DNA of 64,000 nucleotides from Parvularcula sp. IMCC14364 (GTDB lineage: Bacteria > Pseudomonadota > Alphaproteobacteria > Caulobacterales > Parvularculaceae): NCBI RefSeq assembly GCF_030758415.1, contig NZ_CP132334.1, forward strand, positions 434,001-498,000, read 5' to 3'. Position numbers and translations under genes: made by a program. The notes beneath the pieces are model-generated. The model was not told where the DNA came from. It saw only the letters and a list, made by a program, of their open reading frames with translations, and searched no databases. Shown here piece after piece: positions 26,102-36,175 of this stretch. Positions within the stretch are counted from its first letter, which is position 1. Each line of letters opens with the position of its first letter.

Positions 26102-26737
26102 TAGTAAGCGATTTCTAGCAAGTACTTGCGGTAGTATCTGAGTGTGGACATGATCTATAGCAATTTTACAGGACGGTAGCTCTTTAATAAGTTTTGATGC
26201 GCCAAACCTTGAGGAGTGGTATGGAAAAAGTTCAATACAAGAAATTTTCTGCCTAATTTCAGCTATCGCTGATGCATAATCATTGTCATATTTTTGCTCA
26301 GCTAACGCAAGCAATACATCCTTTAACTTTCGTTCCCACCAAGCGTAGCCTGCGGTCCAACAATACTTGGAATCGAGCGCAGTGAATTTTCGGTTTTTTT
26401 GGTTAATTGTGTCTAATTTTGCTTTGTAAAAACTCTTGTCATTAAATTCAACGTAGTAGTCAGTATGGCAAAATCCTGGGTTTAAAAGTAATAAGATGAT
26501 GTCTGCATTGTCTAAATCGCCTTGATAGGGACCTGGCAATAGGGAAAGATGGATTTTGTCATCAGAAATTTGAGAAGATTGATACTTGTGAATATAATCT
26601 TCAAAGTTATTGACCGAGGGGTTTAAAAGATTTTTATATCGGTTGCTTAGCAGAATCTGTTCGTCAGCATGATGCGCTAACACTATGCCATCATCTGAAT
26701 ACGAACTCCAGAAATTTGCTAACTCATTTGTCATGAC

Positions 26738-27952
26738 TCACTTCATAAAAGGCTGGATTTTCTTGTAGGTCAACGAACGCCACAGCCATTCCAGTGGACC
26801 GAAGCGGAACACCGACAGCCAGAGCGGCGACCAGACCAGCATCGCCACGAATGTCGCACCGACAATCAGCATCAGCTGTTGCAGGCTCACCTCTCCATAC
26901 AATCCAAGGCCGTGACCGTAAGCAAGGGTCGTGCCAAGCACTGAGCAGGCAATATAGTTCGTGAACGCCATCCGCCCGACAGCCGCAACTGGTGAGAGTT
27001 TCGGGCCAACCCGGAGAATGAAGGCAATCAGCGCCGCATAGCCGAAGGCGCCAAGTGGCCCCGCAATCATGATCACAGGCGTCCAGACAGAGAAGGCTTC
27101 ATAGGACCAGTTGGCCTTGTTCAGTTCCAGCACGCGCCAGAATTCCATTCCCCATGCACTGCCAAGCGCGATAATCGCGATCGGCAGGTAGACGGAAGAT
27201 TTCCAGCGTCCCTGCAGGAAGCCGGTTTTGAAAAGTACCATACCGGCCAGCATCAGCCCAAGCGTCATCGCAAACATGCCGCCAAACAGGCCATAGCCGA
27301 TAATCATGCCAAGCGCGTTTTCTGCCCGATAGGCAATATGGCCGGGAATGCCGCCGAGATAGATCGCGGATTCTTTGGCCAGCATTTCAGGGTCCGTCCC
27401 CCACATCATGCCGCTCATTTTCTCGGCCATGCCGGGAATATAAGGTGTCGCCATCATGAAACCGCCCATCCAGAGAGAGCCGAGGATCATGAAGAAGATC
27501 GTCCAGAAAATCAGCTTGCCGGTGGACATGTTGCGGAACAGGATCGCGATGAAACCGGTAATCGCATAGACGGTCAGTATATCCCCCATCCAGATGCCCA
27601 CAAGGTGCACAAGCCCGAACAGCAGCAGGAAGGTGAGACGCCGCCGCAACCTGCGGCCAGCTTCTTTTCTGTCACCGCCAGCCTCCTCGGCCTTCATGGC
27701 AATCAGCATAAGCCCGGCGCCGAACAGTGCGGTAAAGTTCGTGCGCCATTTATTATCGACAAAAATGTTCTGCACATTGGCGATGAAAGCATCCACGTCC
27801 GATCCCCAGAGCAGGGGATTGGCGTAGAAGGCGAAAGGCTGGAACATTGCCTTGATGTTGACGATGAAGATCGCCATCACGGCGAAGCCGCGCAAAACAT
27901 CCATGTAATCCAGACGGTTTTCAAGACTGACGGGTGCATCGGCAGTGGACAT
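26738..27952 (-). CDS. DUF418-family membrane protein (YeiB-like)
   Basis: The 404-residue protein has about ten hydrophobic helices. Its N-terminus, Arg-Leu-Asp-Tyr-Met-Asp-Val-Leu-Arg-Gly-Phe-Ala-Val, is the start of the DUF418/YeiB group and resembles the acyltransferase-3 family; the C-terminal DUF418 part includes Gly-Arg-Met-Ala-Phe-Thr-Asn-Tyr and Gly-Pro-Leu-Glu-Trp-Leu-Trp-Arg. The role is unknown, possibly transfer of acyl groups at the membrane. The ATG at 27952, behind GGGAAC, is preferred over one 33 bases upstream. Confidence 0.86.
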   Translation of the reverse strand: MSTADAPVSLENRLDYMDVLRGFAVMAIFIVNIKAMFQPFAFYANPLLWGSDVDAFIANVQNIFVDNKWRTNFTALFGAGLMLIAMKAEEAGGDRKEAGRRLRRRLTFLLLFGLVHLVGIWMGDILTVYAITGFIAILFRNMSTGKLIFWTIFFMILGSLWMGGFMMATPYIPGMAEKMSGMMWGTDPEMLAKESAIYLGGIPGHIAYRAENALGMIIGYGLFGGMFAMTLGLMLAGMVLFKTGFLQGRWKSSVYLPIAIIALGSAWGMEFWRVLELNKANWSYEAFSVWTPVIMIAGPLGAFGYAALIAFILRVGPKLSPVAAVGRMAFTNYIACSVLGTTLAYGHGLGLYGEVSLQQLMLIVGATFVAMLVWSPLWLSVFRFGPLEWLWRSLTYKKIQPFMK

Positions 27953-28106
27953 GAGGTTCCCTCTCAAAAATATTTTGTCCAGCATAGTGCCTCACTTTGA
28001 AAAATAAAGTGAAATTTTGTGAAGGCATTCCCGGCCAGCGTTTTGCGTCGGTTTAGCCGCATGTTGGCTCAAACGGGCAGGGGGTACCGAGGGTTCACGG
28101 CGGGCT

Positions 28107-29240
28107 CTAAAGTCCCAGAAATGCCTTGATGTCATCGGCCTGCGCTTCTGCGTCCTTGCGCCCCAGGTCCATCAGGGCACGAATATAACCAGGTTCAAAC
28201 AGAAGATAGGAGGGCAGCACCCAGGGAGCCTTTAGCGCCCCGATGGAGCGCAACAACATGCGCACGGTTGCCGGCATCTCATGGGCGTGCTGGCCGGCAA
28301 TTTCGCGAATATCCTGTGATGGCTTGATCATCAGGACATCCAGCGTGCGCAGGTCTGTCTGTGCCCGGCGCTCTGGCAGCATTCGCTCAAGAGTCGAGTT
28401 GATGCGCTGCAACCGCTCCACATCTGCTTCCAGATTGTCGTTGAACACAATATCCATCAACTGGCCCGATACCTGGCCGATCGACGGGTAAGGCACCTGT
28501 TCGTGCCTGACCGGTTCGCCGGAGAGCTTGCCGTCCCGTGCCCCGATCACCAGCAGCTTGTCTGCGCCCAGATGAATGGCGGGGGAGAGCGGCGCGATCT
28601 GCCGCAGGGCGCCATCCCCGAACCAGGTGCCGTCCACTGACCATGCAGGAAAGATGAAAGGCAGTGCGGCGGATGCCAGCACATGATCCGGCCCGATCTC
28701 GCATTTGCGCCCCACCCGGCGCGAGCGCCGCCATTCCGCCGCATCGACACTGCCCTGATAAAAAGCAACAGCCAGCCCTTCCTCATAGGAGGAGGCGGTG
28801 ATCGACAGGGCGTCCAGCAGCGGCCCGTCGAGGTTTTTCTTCAGTTGCGCAAAATCGGTTTCCCGCCCGATAAGTTCTTTCAGCGGCGTATTATCGAACA
28901 GGGATTGTGGCGGCGAGACGCCAAAAGCACCGCCCAGTACATAGCTCAGCAAGTGGCCAAAGCGCAGCGCCACCTTGTCCGCACCAGTTTCAAACACGTT
29001 TTGGGTGCGCAGATTTCCCCATAAAGCTGACAGCCGACGGATTGCTTTTTTCAGGTCCTGTGCCCCGCTGGTCAGCGATACGGCATTGATCGCCCCGACA
29101 GAGACGCCGGTAATGACCTGAAAGGGCAACTGCCCATGCTCCAGCATGTCACCAATGGCGCACATCACGCCCACCTGATAGGCCCCGCGCGCGCCGCCGC
29201 CGGACAGAATCAGGGCTGTCTTGCTGTCACCATTATTCAT
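28107..29240 (-). CDS. Patatin-like phospholipase
   Basis: A 377-residue protein with the oxyanion loop Ser-Gly-Gly-Gly-Ala-Arg-Gly-Ala-Tyr at 13-21, the nucleophile Gly-Val-Ser-Val-Gly near 45-49, and the Asp of the dyad in Phe-Gly-Asp-Gly-Ala-Leu-Arg near 213-219. No signal peptide is seen, so it is likely a cytoplasmic or membrane-associated lipid acyl hydrolase of the RssA/YchK type. The start is the ATG just before the Lys-Thr-Ala-Leu-Ile-Leu-Ser-Gly strand; the ribosome site is weak. Confidence 0.91.
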   Translation of the reverse strand: MNNGDSKTALILSGGGARGAYQVGVMCAIGDMLEHGQLPFQVITGVSVGAINAVSLTSGAQDLKKAIRRLSALWGNLRTQNVFETGADKVALRFGHLLSYVLGGAFGVSPPQSLFDNTPLKELIGRETDFAQLKKNLDGPLLDALSITASSYEEGLAVAFYQGSVDAAEWRRSRRVGRKCEIGPDHVLASAALPFIFPAWSVDGTWFGDGALRQIAPLSPAIHLGADKLLVIGARDGKLSGEPVRHEQVPYPSIGQVSGQLMDIVFNDNLEADVERLQRINSTLERMLPERRAQTDLRTLDVLMIKPSQDIREIAGQHAHEMPATVRMLLRSIGALKAPWVLPSYLLFEPGYIRALMDLGRKDAEAQADDIKAFLGL

Positions 29241-29395
29241 ATCCGTCTTATACAGGGTGTTCGTGGGCTGAGAAAATAACGTGTTTCACTCTTTTCACGC
29301 ACGTGGCCTGCTATGCCTGTGCTGCATCGCAATAACAAACGCCGGAAAGCTGCGCCGGTTAGAGTTGTCGCGCACAGCTTTTTGGTGTAGACCAT

Positions 29396-29492
29396 CCACA
29401 GCCGAGGGGCGTCTGCCGGGATATAGAGAGAGGCAGGCTGAGATGAACCCTTTGAACCTGATCCGGCCCATACCGGCGGAGGAACTGGCATT
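29396..29492 (+). ncRNA. TPP riboswitch (THI element) upstream of thiC
   Basis: The conserved aptamer core is plain: AGGGGCG, then GGCTGAGAT at 29436-29444, ACCCTTTGAACCTGATC (29447-29463), CCGG..CCGG stem and GGCGGAGGAACTGG. This is the thiamine-pyrophosphate aptamer; ligand binding should reduce thiC expression. About 170 bases separate the aptamer from thiC, with a terminator-like hairpin between. Confidence 0.93.
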
Positions 29493-29517
29493 ACAGACAG
29501 GCGAAGGCCTGCCATCG

Positions 29518-29582
29518 GGCTTTCCTCGCCGCCAGTGAAGACGCCGGAATACCGGGTTGGCCGCGAGGAGAGCCTTATTTGT
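29518..29582 (+). terminator. Likely expression-platform terminator of the TPP riboswitch
   Basis: ggctttcctcgc and gcgaggagagcc form a twelve-base stem with one T-G pair, followed by TTATTTGT. It lies 25 bases after the aptamer and could form when TPP is bound, stopping transcription before thiC. Confidence 0.55.
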
Positions 29583-29642
29583 GTCTGACGCTTTCTATTC
29601 CCCGCATTTCCAAAGGCACACGCATGTCTGGCGCTAGGCTGA

Positions 29643-31568
<1,926 letters not shown>

Positions 31569-31584
31569 GGGAATGGATGCTATA

Positions 31585-31902
31585 ATGCGTCATATTCCTG
31601 TTGTCATGGGCGTCGTGTTTATCTTCTCTATGTCTAGTTGCGCAAGAAGTGAAGCTAGCGCTGACGTATACACGCTTTATCGTGATAGCCCATACTTGGA
31701 GGAGATAGAGAAGGGTAGGCTTGACATAAAGTGGCAACGCGTTCATGTGGCAACATTTGATGCTAGAAATATGGATACAGAGTATAATTCGAGCAAATGT
31801 CTAAAGGTAAAAGAATTTTTCCAAAATGAATGGAGAGAATATCATCAAGAAAAACCAGAACACTGGAGCCATTTTTGGTGTGAACCTGGAGGGTATAAAT
31901 AA
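31585..31902 (+). CDS. Hypothetical small lipoprotein
   Basis: About 105 residues: a hydrophobic signal ending Ser-Met-Ser-Ser-Cys, then a charged, Trp- and Tyr-rich body with two further Cys (in Ser-Lys-Cys-Leu and Trp-Cys-Glu-Pro-Gly), perhaps a disulfide in the periplasm. No family recognised. In-frame ATGs also occur at 31573 and 31555, the latter inside thiC. The base composition is more A+T-rich than thiC, and it begins a patch of three such genes. Confidence 0.55.
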   Translation: MRHIPVVMGVVFIFSMSSCARSEASADVYTLYRDSPYLEEIEKGRLDIKWQRVHVATFDARNMDTEYNSSKCLKVKEFFQNEWREYHQEKPEHWSHFWCEPGGYK

Positions 31903-31984
31903 GTGGGGCGGATGAAACGCAGCGTAATCCGGCATCCCGACAGAGCTGAATTTATTCCAGACTACTTGTTTATAGGAATGCACT

Positions 31985-32500
31985 ATGAAATTCCCTTTAC
32001 TAGTAACACTCTGTACAAGCCTCTTGTTGGTGAATTGTGTGGCCAAATCAGAAGTTGAACTAACATACGAAGAGCAGTCCTATGTTTTCGACAAGGCTGA
32101 GTATCATTATGACGGGGATTACCCTGAAGACCTGCCAATTGAAAATGCTTTCACCCATACCGGGTTCTACCTGACCTGGCTCGCCGAAAACGACCTTCTC
32201 AGTGATGAAACAACGACCTACCATCGTGATAGAATTGTCCAACTTTCAAAGCGTAACATTTCTCCAGTCAAACTGTATGAAGTGGGGGACGGGTCCCTGA
32301 TTGGAGAAATTCTGTCCGTACAGGGTTGTAAATTCTCAATAGGCTATTTCGAATTTGAAACGGGGTCTTATCTCCAGGATTATGTCGCCACTTTCCCTGA
32401 CTTACCCTCAGTCTATCACGTCGAACCAACATGGGAAAATTACGACAAGATCAAACCGGTCATTGACCAACGCTATAGGGAATGGCGCGACAGCCAATAA
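31985..32500 (+). CDS. Lipoprotein with a DUF7832-like domain
   Basis: A 171-residue protein with a lipoprotein signal (Leu-Leu-Val-Asn-Cys near residue 18). The body contains Leu-Pro-Ile-Glu-Asn-Ala-Phe-Thr-His-Thr-Gly-Phe-Tyr-Leu-Thr-Trp-Leu, close to the pattern of DUF7832 proteins, a family of unknown role often seen in scattered accessory genes. Richer in A+T than neighbours; may have arrived by transfer. Confidence 0.6.
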   Translation: MKFPLLVTLCTSLLLVNCVAKSEVELTYEEQSYVFDKAEYHYDGDYPEDLPIENAFTHTGFYLTWLAENDLLSDETTTYHRDRIVQLSKRNISPVKLYEVGDGSLIGEILSVQGCKFSIGYFEFETGSYLQDYVATFPDLPSVYHVEPTWENYDKIKPVIDQRYREWRDSQ

Positions 32501-32541
32501 ACTCGGGTCCGCTAAGCACCCTGTGAGCCTACGGGATTTAG

Positions 32542-33195
32542 CTATATACCATTGAGCAATATATGATTGGCGGTGAAATACAAAGCATCGAAGATCAATG
32601 ATAAAACCGGTTGTGCGAGAGTCATAAAAGTCAGCCAGTATTGACGGTCAGTCCAATCATTTTCCATGTACATTCCGTCATTAGTTTCTTCGAATAGTCG
32701 TCTTTTCTCCTGTCTTTGCAATGTCGTTCTTAAGAAAATCGGTATCATCCGCTTATAGTATGGAACAAGCATCAGCGGCCCCAGAATTAACCATGGCAGT
32801 ATCAGTTTTAAAATTTGCCATCTTCTATACAGCCTATCGACTGGATGTACCCAGTTAGGCTGATGTGGTCTTCGCTCACCTGTCTTGGAGCTGTTAATAA
32901 TGCGTGGATCTGTCAGATGACCGTTATATGTTGCTGTTATAGACAGTACCCAGATCGAAATAATGTCCATGGCTGTTTGGTTCAACTGGATATTGAAAAA
33001 AGGTATTGTCCAAATATCAAATATCCAGCGTCGTACGACATCGACCATTAAAGACCGATAGAACTCAAGCATCCAAGCGGTTGCGTCATCTAGGGCAATG
33101 TTACCGTATCTCACTGTTAGCGATGCAATACTGCCAGCAGCTAATAATGTTCCTAAAAGAGCAAATATGCTCTTCAATAATCTAATAACGGCCAC
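32542..33195 (-). CDS. Hypothetical membrane protein
   Basis: A 217-residue protein with hydrophobic segments near 8-28, 60-85 and 130-148 plus a possible fourth near 190-210. No family recognised. It starts with GTG five bases behind a strong AAGGAGGG site. It is convergent with the preceding lipoprotein gene and belongs to the same A+T-rich patch. Confidence 0.6.
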   Translation of the reverse strand: MAVIRLLKSIFALLGTLLAAGSIASLTVRYGNIALDDATAWMLEFYRSLMVDVVRRWIFDIWTIPFFNIQLNQTAMDIISIWVLSITATYNGHLTDPRIINSSKTGERRPHQPNWVHPVDRLYRRWQILKLILPWLILGPLMLVPYYKRMIPIFLRTTLQRQEKRRLFEETNDGMYMENDWTDRQYWLTFMTLAQPVLSLIFDALYFTANHILLNGI

Positions 33196-33267
33196 TTAAC
33201 CCTCCTTGGCTGATAAAACTCTATTCCGATGATATGGAGTGAGCAAGCGCGGCGGAGAAGCCGTAGC

Positions 33268-34122
33268 TCACCCCTTTTTCACCAGCGTCGCCAGAGCGAC
33301 GCCGCCAAGAATAATTGCGCTCGCCACGACAAACCTCAAGGTCAGTGGTTCCGCGAGAAACAGAATGCCACCCGCTGCGGCAATCGCGGGCACGCTCAGT
33401 TGCGCTGCCCCGGCTTGCGTGGCGCTGAGCCCCGGCAGGGCAGCATACCAGATCGTATAGCCGATGCCCGAAGCAACAATACCGGAAAGGAGGGCGTAGA
33501 GAACGCCCATCACAGTCGGGGCTGTCTCCCCCGTCAGCACCACGATTGGCACCAATGGCAGGCAAATGATCGCTGCTCGAATAAAATTGCCAGTCGTTGC
33601 CCCGGCCGGGTCTGTCGTGCCTCTGCCGATCAGCGAGTAAACACCCCAGGAGGCGCCGGCAAGTATCATGGCGAAGACCGCCAGCAGGGGCGGCGCAGTT
33701 GCCGCAGGGTAGAGCAGCCAGACCAGGGCGGCAAAGGCAGAGATAAGCCCGATCCATTGCAGGAGCCGCAGCGTTTCTCCTTTATACAACCCCCAGTCAA
33801 TCATGGTCATCTGTACCATGAAGAACAGGATAACAGCACCGAGTCCTGCACCTAGCGCCAGGTAAGCGTAAGAGAAGAAAACGGCATAAGACAAAAGAGC
33901 GAGGGGTCCTGTCCAGCTACCTTGCCACAAGGCGCTGGCAGTGCCTTGCCGCAAGGCCATCAGTACACCCATAAAAACAGCGCCTGAGATAATGCGAATG
34001 GCCGTGTAACCCCCAGCGCCTGCCGCCCCGTCAATCAGCGCGAGGCGCGCCAGAACGGAGTTCGCGGCAAAGGCGACCATGGCGATAATCGTCAACAGAA
34101 GCGTGCGACTCAAGCTCGTCAT
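33268..34122 (-). CDS. EamA/DMT-family permease
   Basis: About 284 residues with ten hydrophobic helices in two EamA repeats; the first starts Ala-Phe-Ala-Ala-Asn-Ser-Val-Leu-Ala-Arg, the second Gly-Ala-Ser-Trp-Gly-Val-Tyr-Ser-Leu-Ile-Gly-Arg-Gly. It is the second permease of this superfamily in the window, not closely alike the one at 16886-17866. Substrate unknown. An ATG at 34134 would add four residues. Confidence 0.9.
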   Translation of the reverse strand: MTSLSRTLLLTIIAMVAFAANSVLARLALIDGAAGAGGYTAIRIISGAVFMGVLMALRQGTASALWQGSWTGPLALLSYAVFFSYAYLALGAGLGAVILFFMVQMTMIDWGLYKGETLRLLQWIGLISAFAALVWLLYPAATAPPLLAVFAMILAGASWGVYSLIGRGTTDPAGATTGNFIRAAIICLPLVPIVVLTGETAPTVMGVLYALLSGIVASGIGYTIWYAALPGLSATQAGAAQLSVPAIAAAGGILFLAEPLTLRFVVASAIILGGVALATLVKKG

Positions 34123-34202
34123 AAGGTCCCACATGTGCCGACAATCTCAAAGCCTGCCAAGGATAAGCCGCACTGCTCGCCACTTCGTGATGGTAAGTGC
34201 CG

Positions 34203-34736
34203 TCAGTCTTTTGTGTAATCCGTCTTGAACGTCGTGCAGTCCGTGCCTTCCGGCGCGGCGTTGTCCATGGCGAAGACGATGCGCCAGTCACCCTCGGCTT
34301 TGGCCAGCACAAATTCATTCACGCCGCAGCCCACGACTGCACCTTTATAGGTCACCACAAAAGGGGCCCATACGGAGGCAAGCCGTCCGGTCGCCTGCAC
34401 TTCAATCTCAAAAATTTCCTCCACGGCATCACCGGGAGATTGTGCGCCCACCCAGTCGCGCCATGCCTGCAAGCCATCAGGCCGGATCTCGCCGGTGTTG
34501 GTGACGCGGCGCAGCTGCGCATCGGGCAGAAAAACTTTATCCACCAGTGTCGCGTCGCCCAGATACATGGCGCGGAACATGCTGCGGACCGTTTCTTCCG
34601 GTGTGGACAGGTTCAGCGGATCATCAAGCCCCGCCGGCACATAGGCTGCTTCTTTCTCAGCCTGAGCGAAGCTGGCGGGGGCCGCCAATAATACGATAGC
34701 CAGTAATGCGAGCAGGCGTGTGGGAGTGTGCATCAT
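34203..34736 (-). CDS. Exported SnoaL/NTF2-like protein
   Basis: About 178 residues: a Sec signal ending Ala-Ser-Phe-Ala, then an alpha+beta cone fold suggested by Pro-Glu-Glu-Thr-Val-Arg-Ser-Met-Phe-Arg-Ala-Met near 50, Trp-Arg-Asp-Trp-Val near 100 and Gly-Asp-Trp-Arg-Ile-Val-Phe-Ala-Met near the end. Such domains bind small hydrophobic ligands or act as accessory enzymes; here the function is unknown. Tandem ATGs at 34736 and 34733 are the natural start. Confidence 0.68.
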   Translation of the reverse strand: MMHTPTRLLALLAIVLLAAPASFAQAEKEAAYVPAGLDDPLNLSTPEETVRSMFRAMYLGDATLVDKVFLPDAQLRRVTNTGEIRPDGLQAWRDWVGAQSPGDAVEEIFEIEVQATGRLASVWAPFVVTYKGAVVGCGVNEFVLAKAEGDWRIVFAMDNAAPEGTDCTTFKTDYTKD

Positions 34737-34928
34737 CTTGTCCTTCCAGAGGGGCAGGCGAAGAATAGCGCAATGCCTTGCGTCAGCCCACCCTGTTCTA
34801 AGGGGGTAGCTTACGCCAATAAGATGTAAGCGCACCTGTTGCGCACGCGCACAAAATGCGCTTAAGTAGCACATTCAGATGGCGGGGCATTCGGTCCGGC
34901 TGTCTCAACCAGAGAAAGGAGCCACCAG

Positions 34929-35045
34929 ATGGCCACTAAAAAAGTTAAAGCCCTGAAAAAGGAAATCAAATCCCGCAAGAAGCGCATTTCCACACAGGAA
35001 TCTAAGCTGAAAAAAGCGCGTCGCGCGCTGAAAAAAGCCGCGTAA
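34929..35045 (+). CDS. Very small, highly basic protein (38 residues)
   Basis: The ORF is short but has a strong AAAGGAG ribosome site seven bases before ATG and a near-perfect terminator 28 bases after the stop. Of 38 residues, 18 are Lys or Arg, with Ala/Leu/Ile spacing that fits one long helix. It could bind nucleic acid, like small histone-H1-type or ribosome-associated peptides. No family was recognised. It would be missed by length-limited gene callers. Confidence 0.65.
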   Translation: MATKKVKALKKEIKSRKKRISTQESKLKKARRALKKAA

Positions 35046-35072
35046 CGGCGTCAGCAGGCATGACAACCTGAA

Positions 35073-35105
35073 AAAGCCCGCCGGGACCTTTCCCGGCGGG
35101 CTTTC
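35073..35105 (+). terminator. Bidirectional rho-independent terminator
   Basis: A fourteen-base perfect stem (starting aaagcccgccggga, 35073-35086) with a CCTT loop is followed by CTTTCTT. It ends the 38-residue gene. Confidence 0.9.
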
Positions 35106-35401
35106 TTGTTGGTAAAATTCCAACTATTTCAAAGCCTTGACCAAACTTATGTGCCCCCCTTTGTGATGGCCTATTATTCGTTGCAGGCTCATTCATGAGA
35201 GAGTGGGGCTGATTAGCAGACAAGCCATTGGCCTGATTATTTGAGTCCCATGGCCTGCGGAAACATGCAGCTGTGTCCTTAACTCAGCGCGAGACAGGCA
35301 GGGCGCAAAATTCAGCGATCCTGGTTCACGTCGGCCTTTGCCCGGCGGCGTGCTTGTGCTTAATTCAGGACAGAGAACCAACCAGAGGGGAGTGGGTGAC
35401 G
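35106..35401. other. Gene-free stretch
   Basis: About 300 bases between the terminator and the outer-membrane protein gene. The frame of the next gene is open back to 35273, but no ribosome site supports a start before 35402. No RNA gene, repeat or clear promoter was recognised. Confidence 0.5.
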
Positions 35402-36130
35402 ATGTCTTCATTAAAATCACTGATTGTTGCCGGTGCTGCGGCGCTGGCTTTGGCACCATCAATGGCCAGCGCGGCTGGTGGTGGCGGCGAGCCGGTCAAG
35501 TATTTTGCCATCGGGGCAGGATTGAGCGTGCCGGATGATACCGAACAGGATACCAGTCTGGCGCCTTTTTCGGGGGCCAATAATTTTACCCTGCCGGATG
35601 GTTTCGACACGAGTTTTGATCCAGGCTTCAATGTCGGTGCGCTTGTTGGTTACAAGTTCAATGATTACTGGCGTATCGAAGGCGAGTATCGCTATTCCTC
35701 TGCGGATATTGACGCCACGACAACGCGGGGCCAGTTCAATGTGCCCACATCCGCCAATCCTGGCGGCACGCTGACGGCCAACTCTGGTGATGTCAGTGTG
35801 CACGCGCTGTTTGCCAATGCCGTTCTTGATATCAACATGGCCAATAATCTGTTGCCATATCTGGGGGCAGGCATCGGCTATGCTGACGTGGAAATTTCCG
35901 GCCTCGGCGCCGATGAGGGCGAGGGCGTTTTCGCCTATAAGGTCTTTACCGGCCTTGATGTCAAAATGGATGAGAATTCCTGGGTAGGCGCACGCTTTTC
36001 TTTCATGAACACGGGCGATTTTGCCTATGATCCTGTGGGGTTTGATACGGTGGGCGGTGCCTTCACCCTGAGTGAAGGGCAATATGCGTCTTTCGACCTG
36101 ACGATCGCCTATCGCCGCAAATTCAAGTAG
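35402..36130 (+). CDS. Outer-membrane beta-barrel protein (OmpA-like porin fold)
   Basis: A 242-residue protein with a signal peptide cleaved after Ala-Ser-Ala, a Gly-rich start and about eight amphipathic strands, e.g. Val-Gly-Ala-Leu-Val-Gly-Tyr-Lys-Phe, Ile-Glu-Gly-Glu-Tyr-Arg-Tyr, and a Leu-Pro-Tyr-Leu-Gly-Ala-Gly-Ile-Gly-Tyr strand typical of outer_membrane_beta-barrel families. The end, Ala-Tyr-Arg-Arg-Lys-Phe-Lys, lacks a terminal Phe by one residue. A GAGGGGAG site lies upstream. Confidence 0.8.
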   Translation: MSSLKSLIVAGAAALALAPSMASAAGGGGEPVKYFAIGAGLSVPDDTEQDTSLAPFSGANNFTLPDGFDTSFDPGFNVGALVGYKFNDYWRIEGEYRYSSADIDATTTRGQFNVPTSANPGGTLTANSGDVSVHALFANAVLDINMANNLLPYLGAGIGYADVEISGLGADEGEGVFAYKVFTGLDVKMDENSWVGARFSFMNTGDFAYDPVGFDTVGGAFTLSEGQYASFDLTIAYRRKFK

Positions 36131-36175
36131 GTGCCGGTGCGGTGGTAAAAGGTATGGTTCTTGCCCGGTGGGGGC

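Larger units (their letters stand above)
25101..26734 (-). pseudogene. Unknown AT-rich gene split by an IS5-family element
   Basis: The first part (26734-26104) and the last part (25265-25101) form one 265-codon frame when 25268-26101 and one TA are removed; the join reads Asn-Arg-Leu-Leu-Val-Ala-Thr-Arg-Ser. The product is soluble and contains Leu-Leu-Pro-Gly-Pro-Tyr-Gln-Gly-Asp and Ile-Leu-Leu-Leu-Leu-Asn-Pro-Gly-Phe, a pattern shared by uncharacterised proteins with a possible uracil-glycosylase-like fold; no firm family was recognised. Base composition is clearly richer in A+T than the flanking genes, suggesting transfer. The lack of other damage implies a recent insertion. Confidence 0.75.

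Noticed and set aside
27338-28000. A 220-codon frame opposite the DUF418 gene
   Set aside because: Full of His, Gln and Glu in an antisense pattern; the DUF418 frame on the other strand has clear family features.
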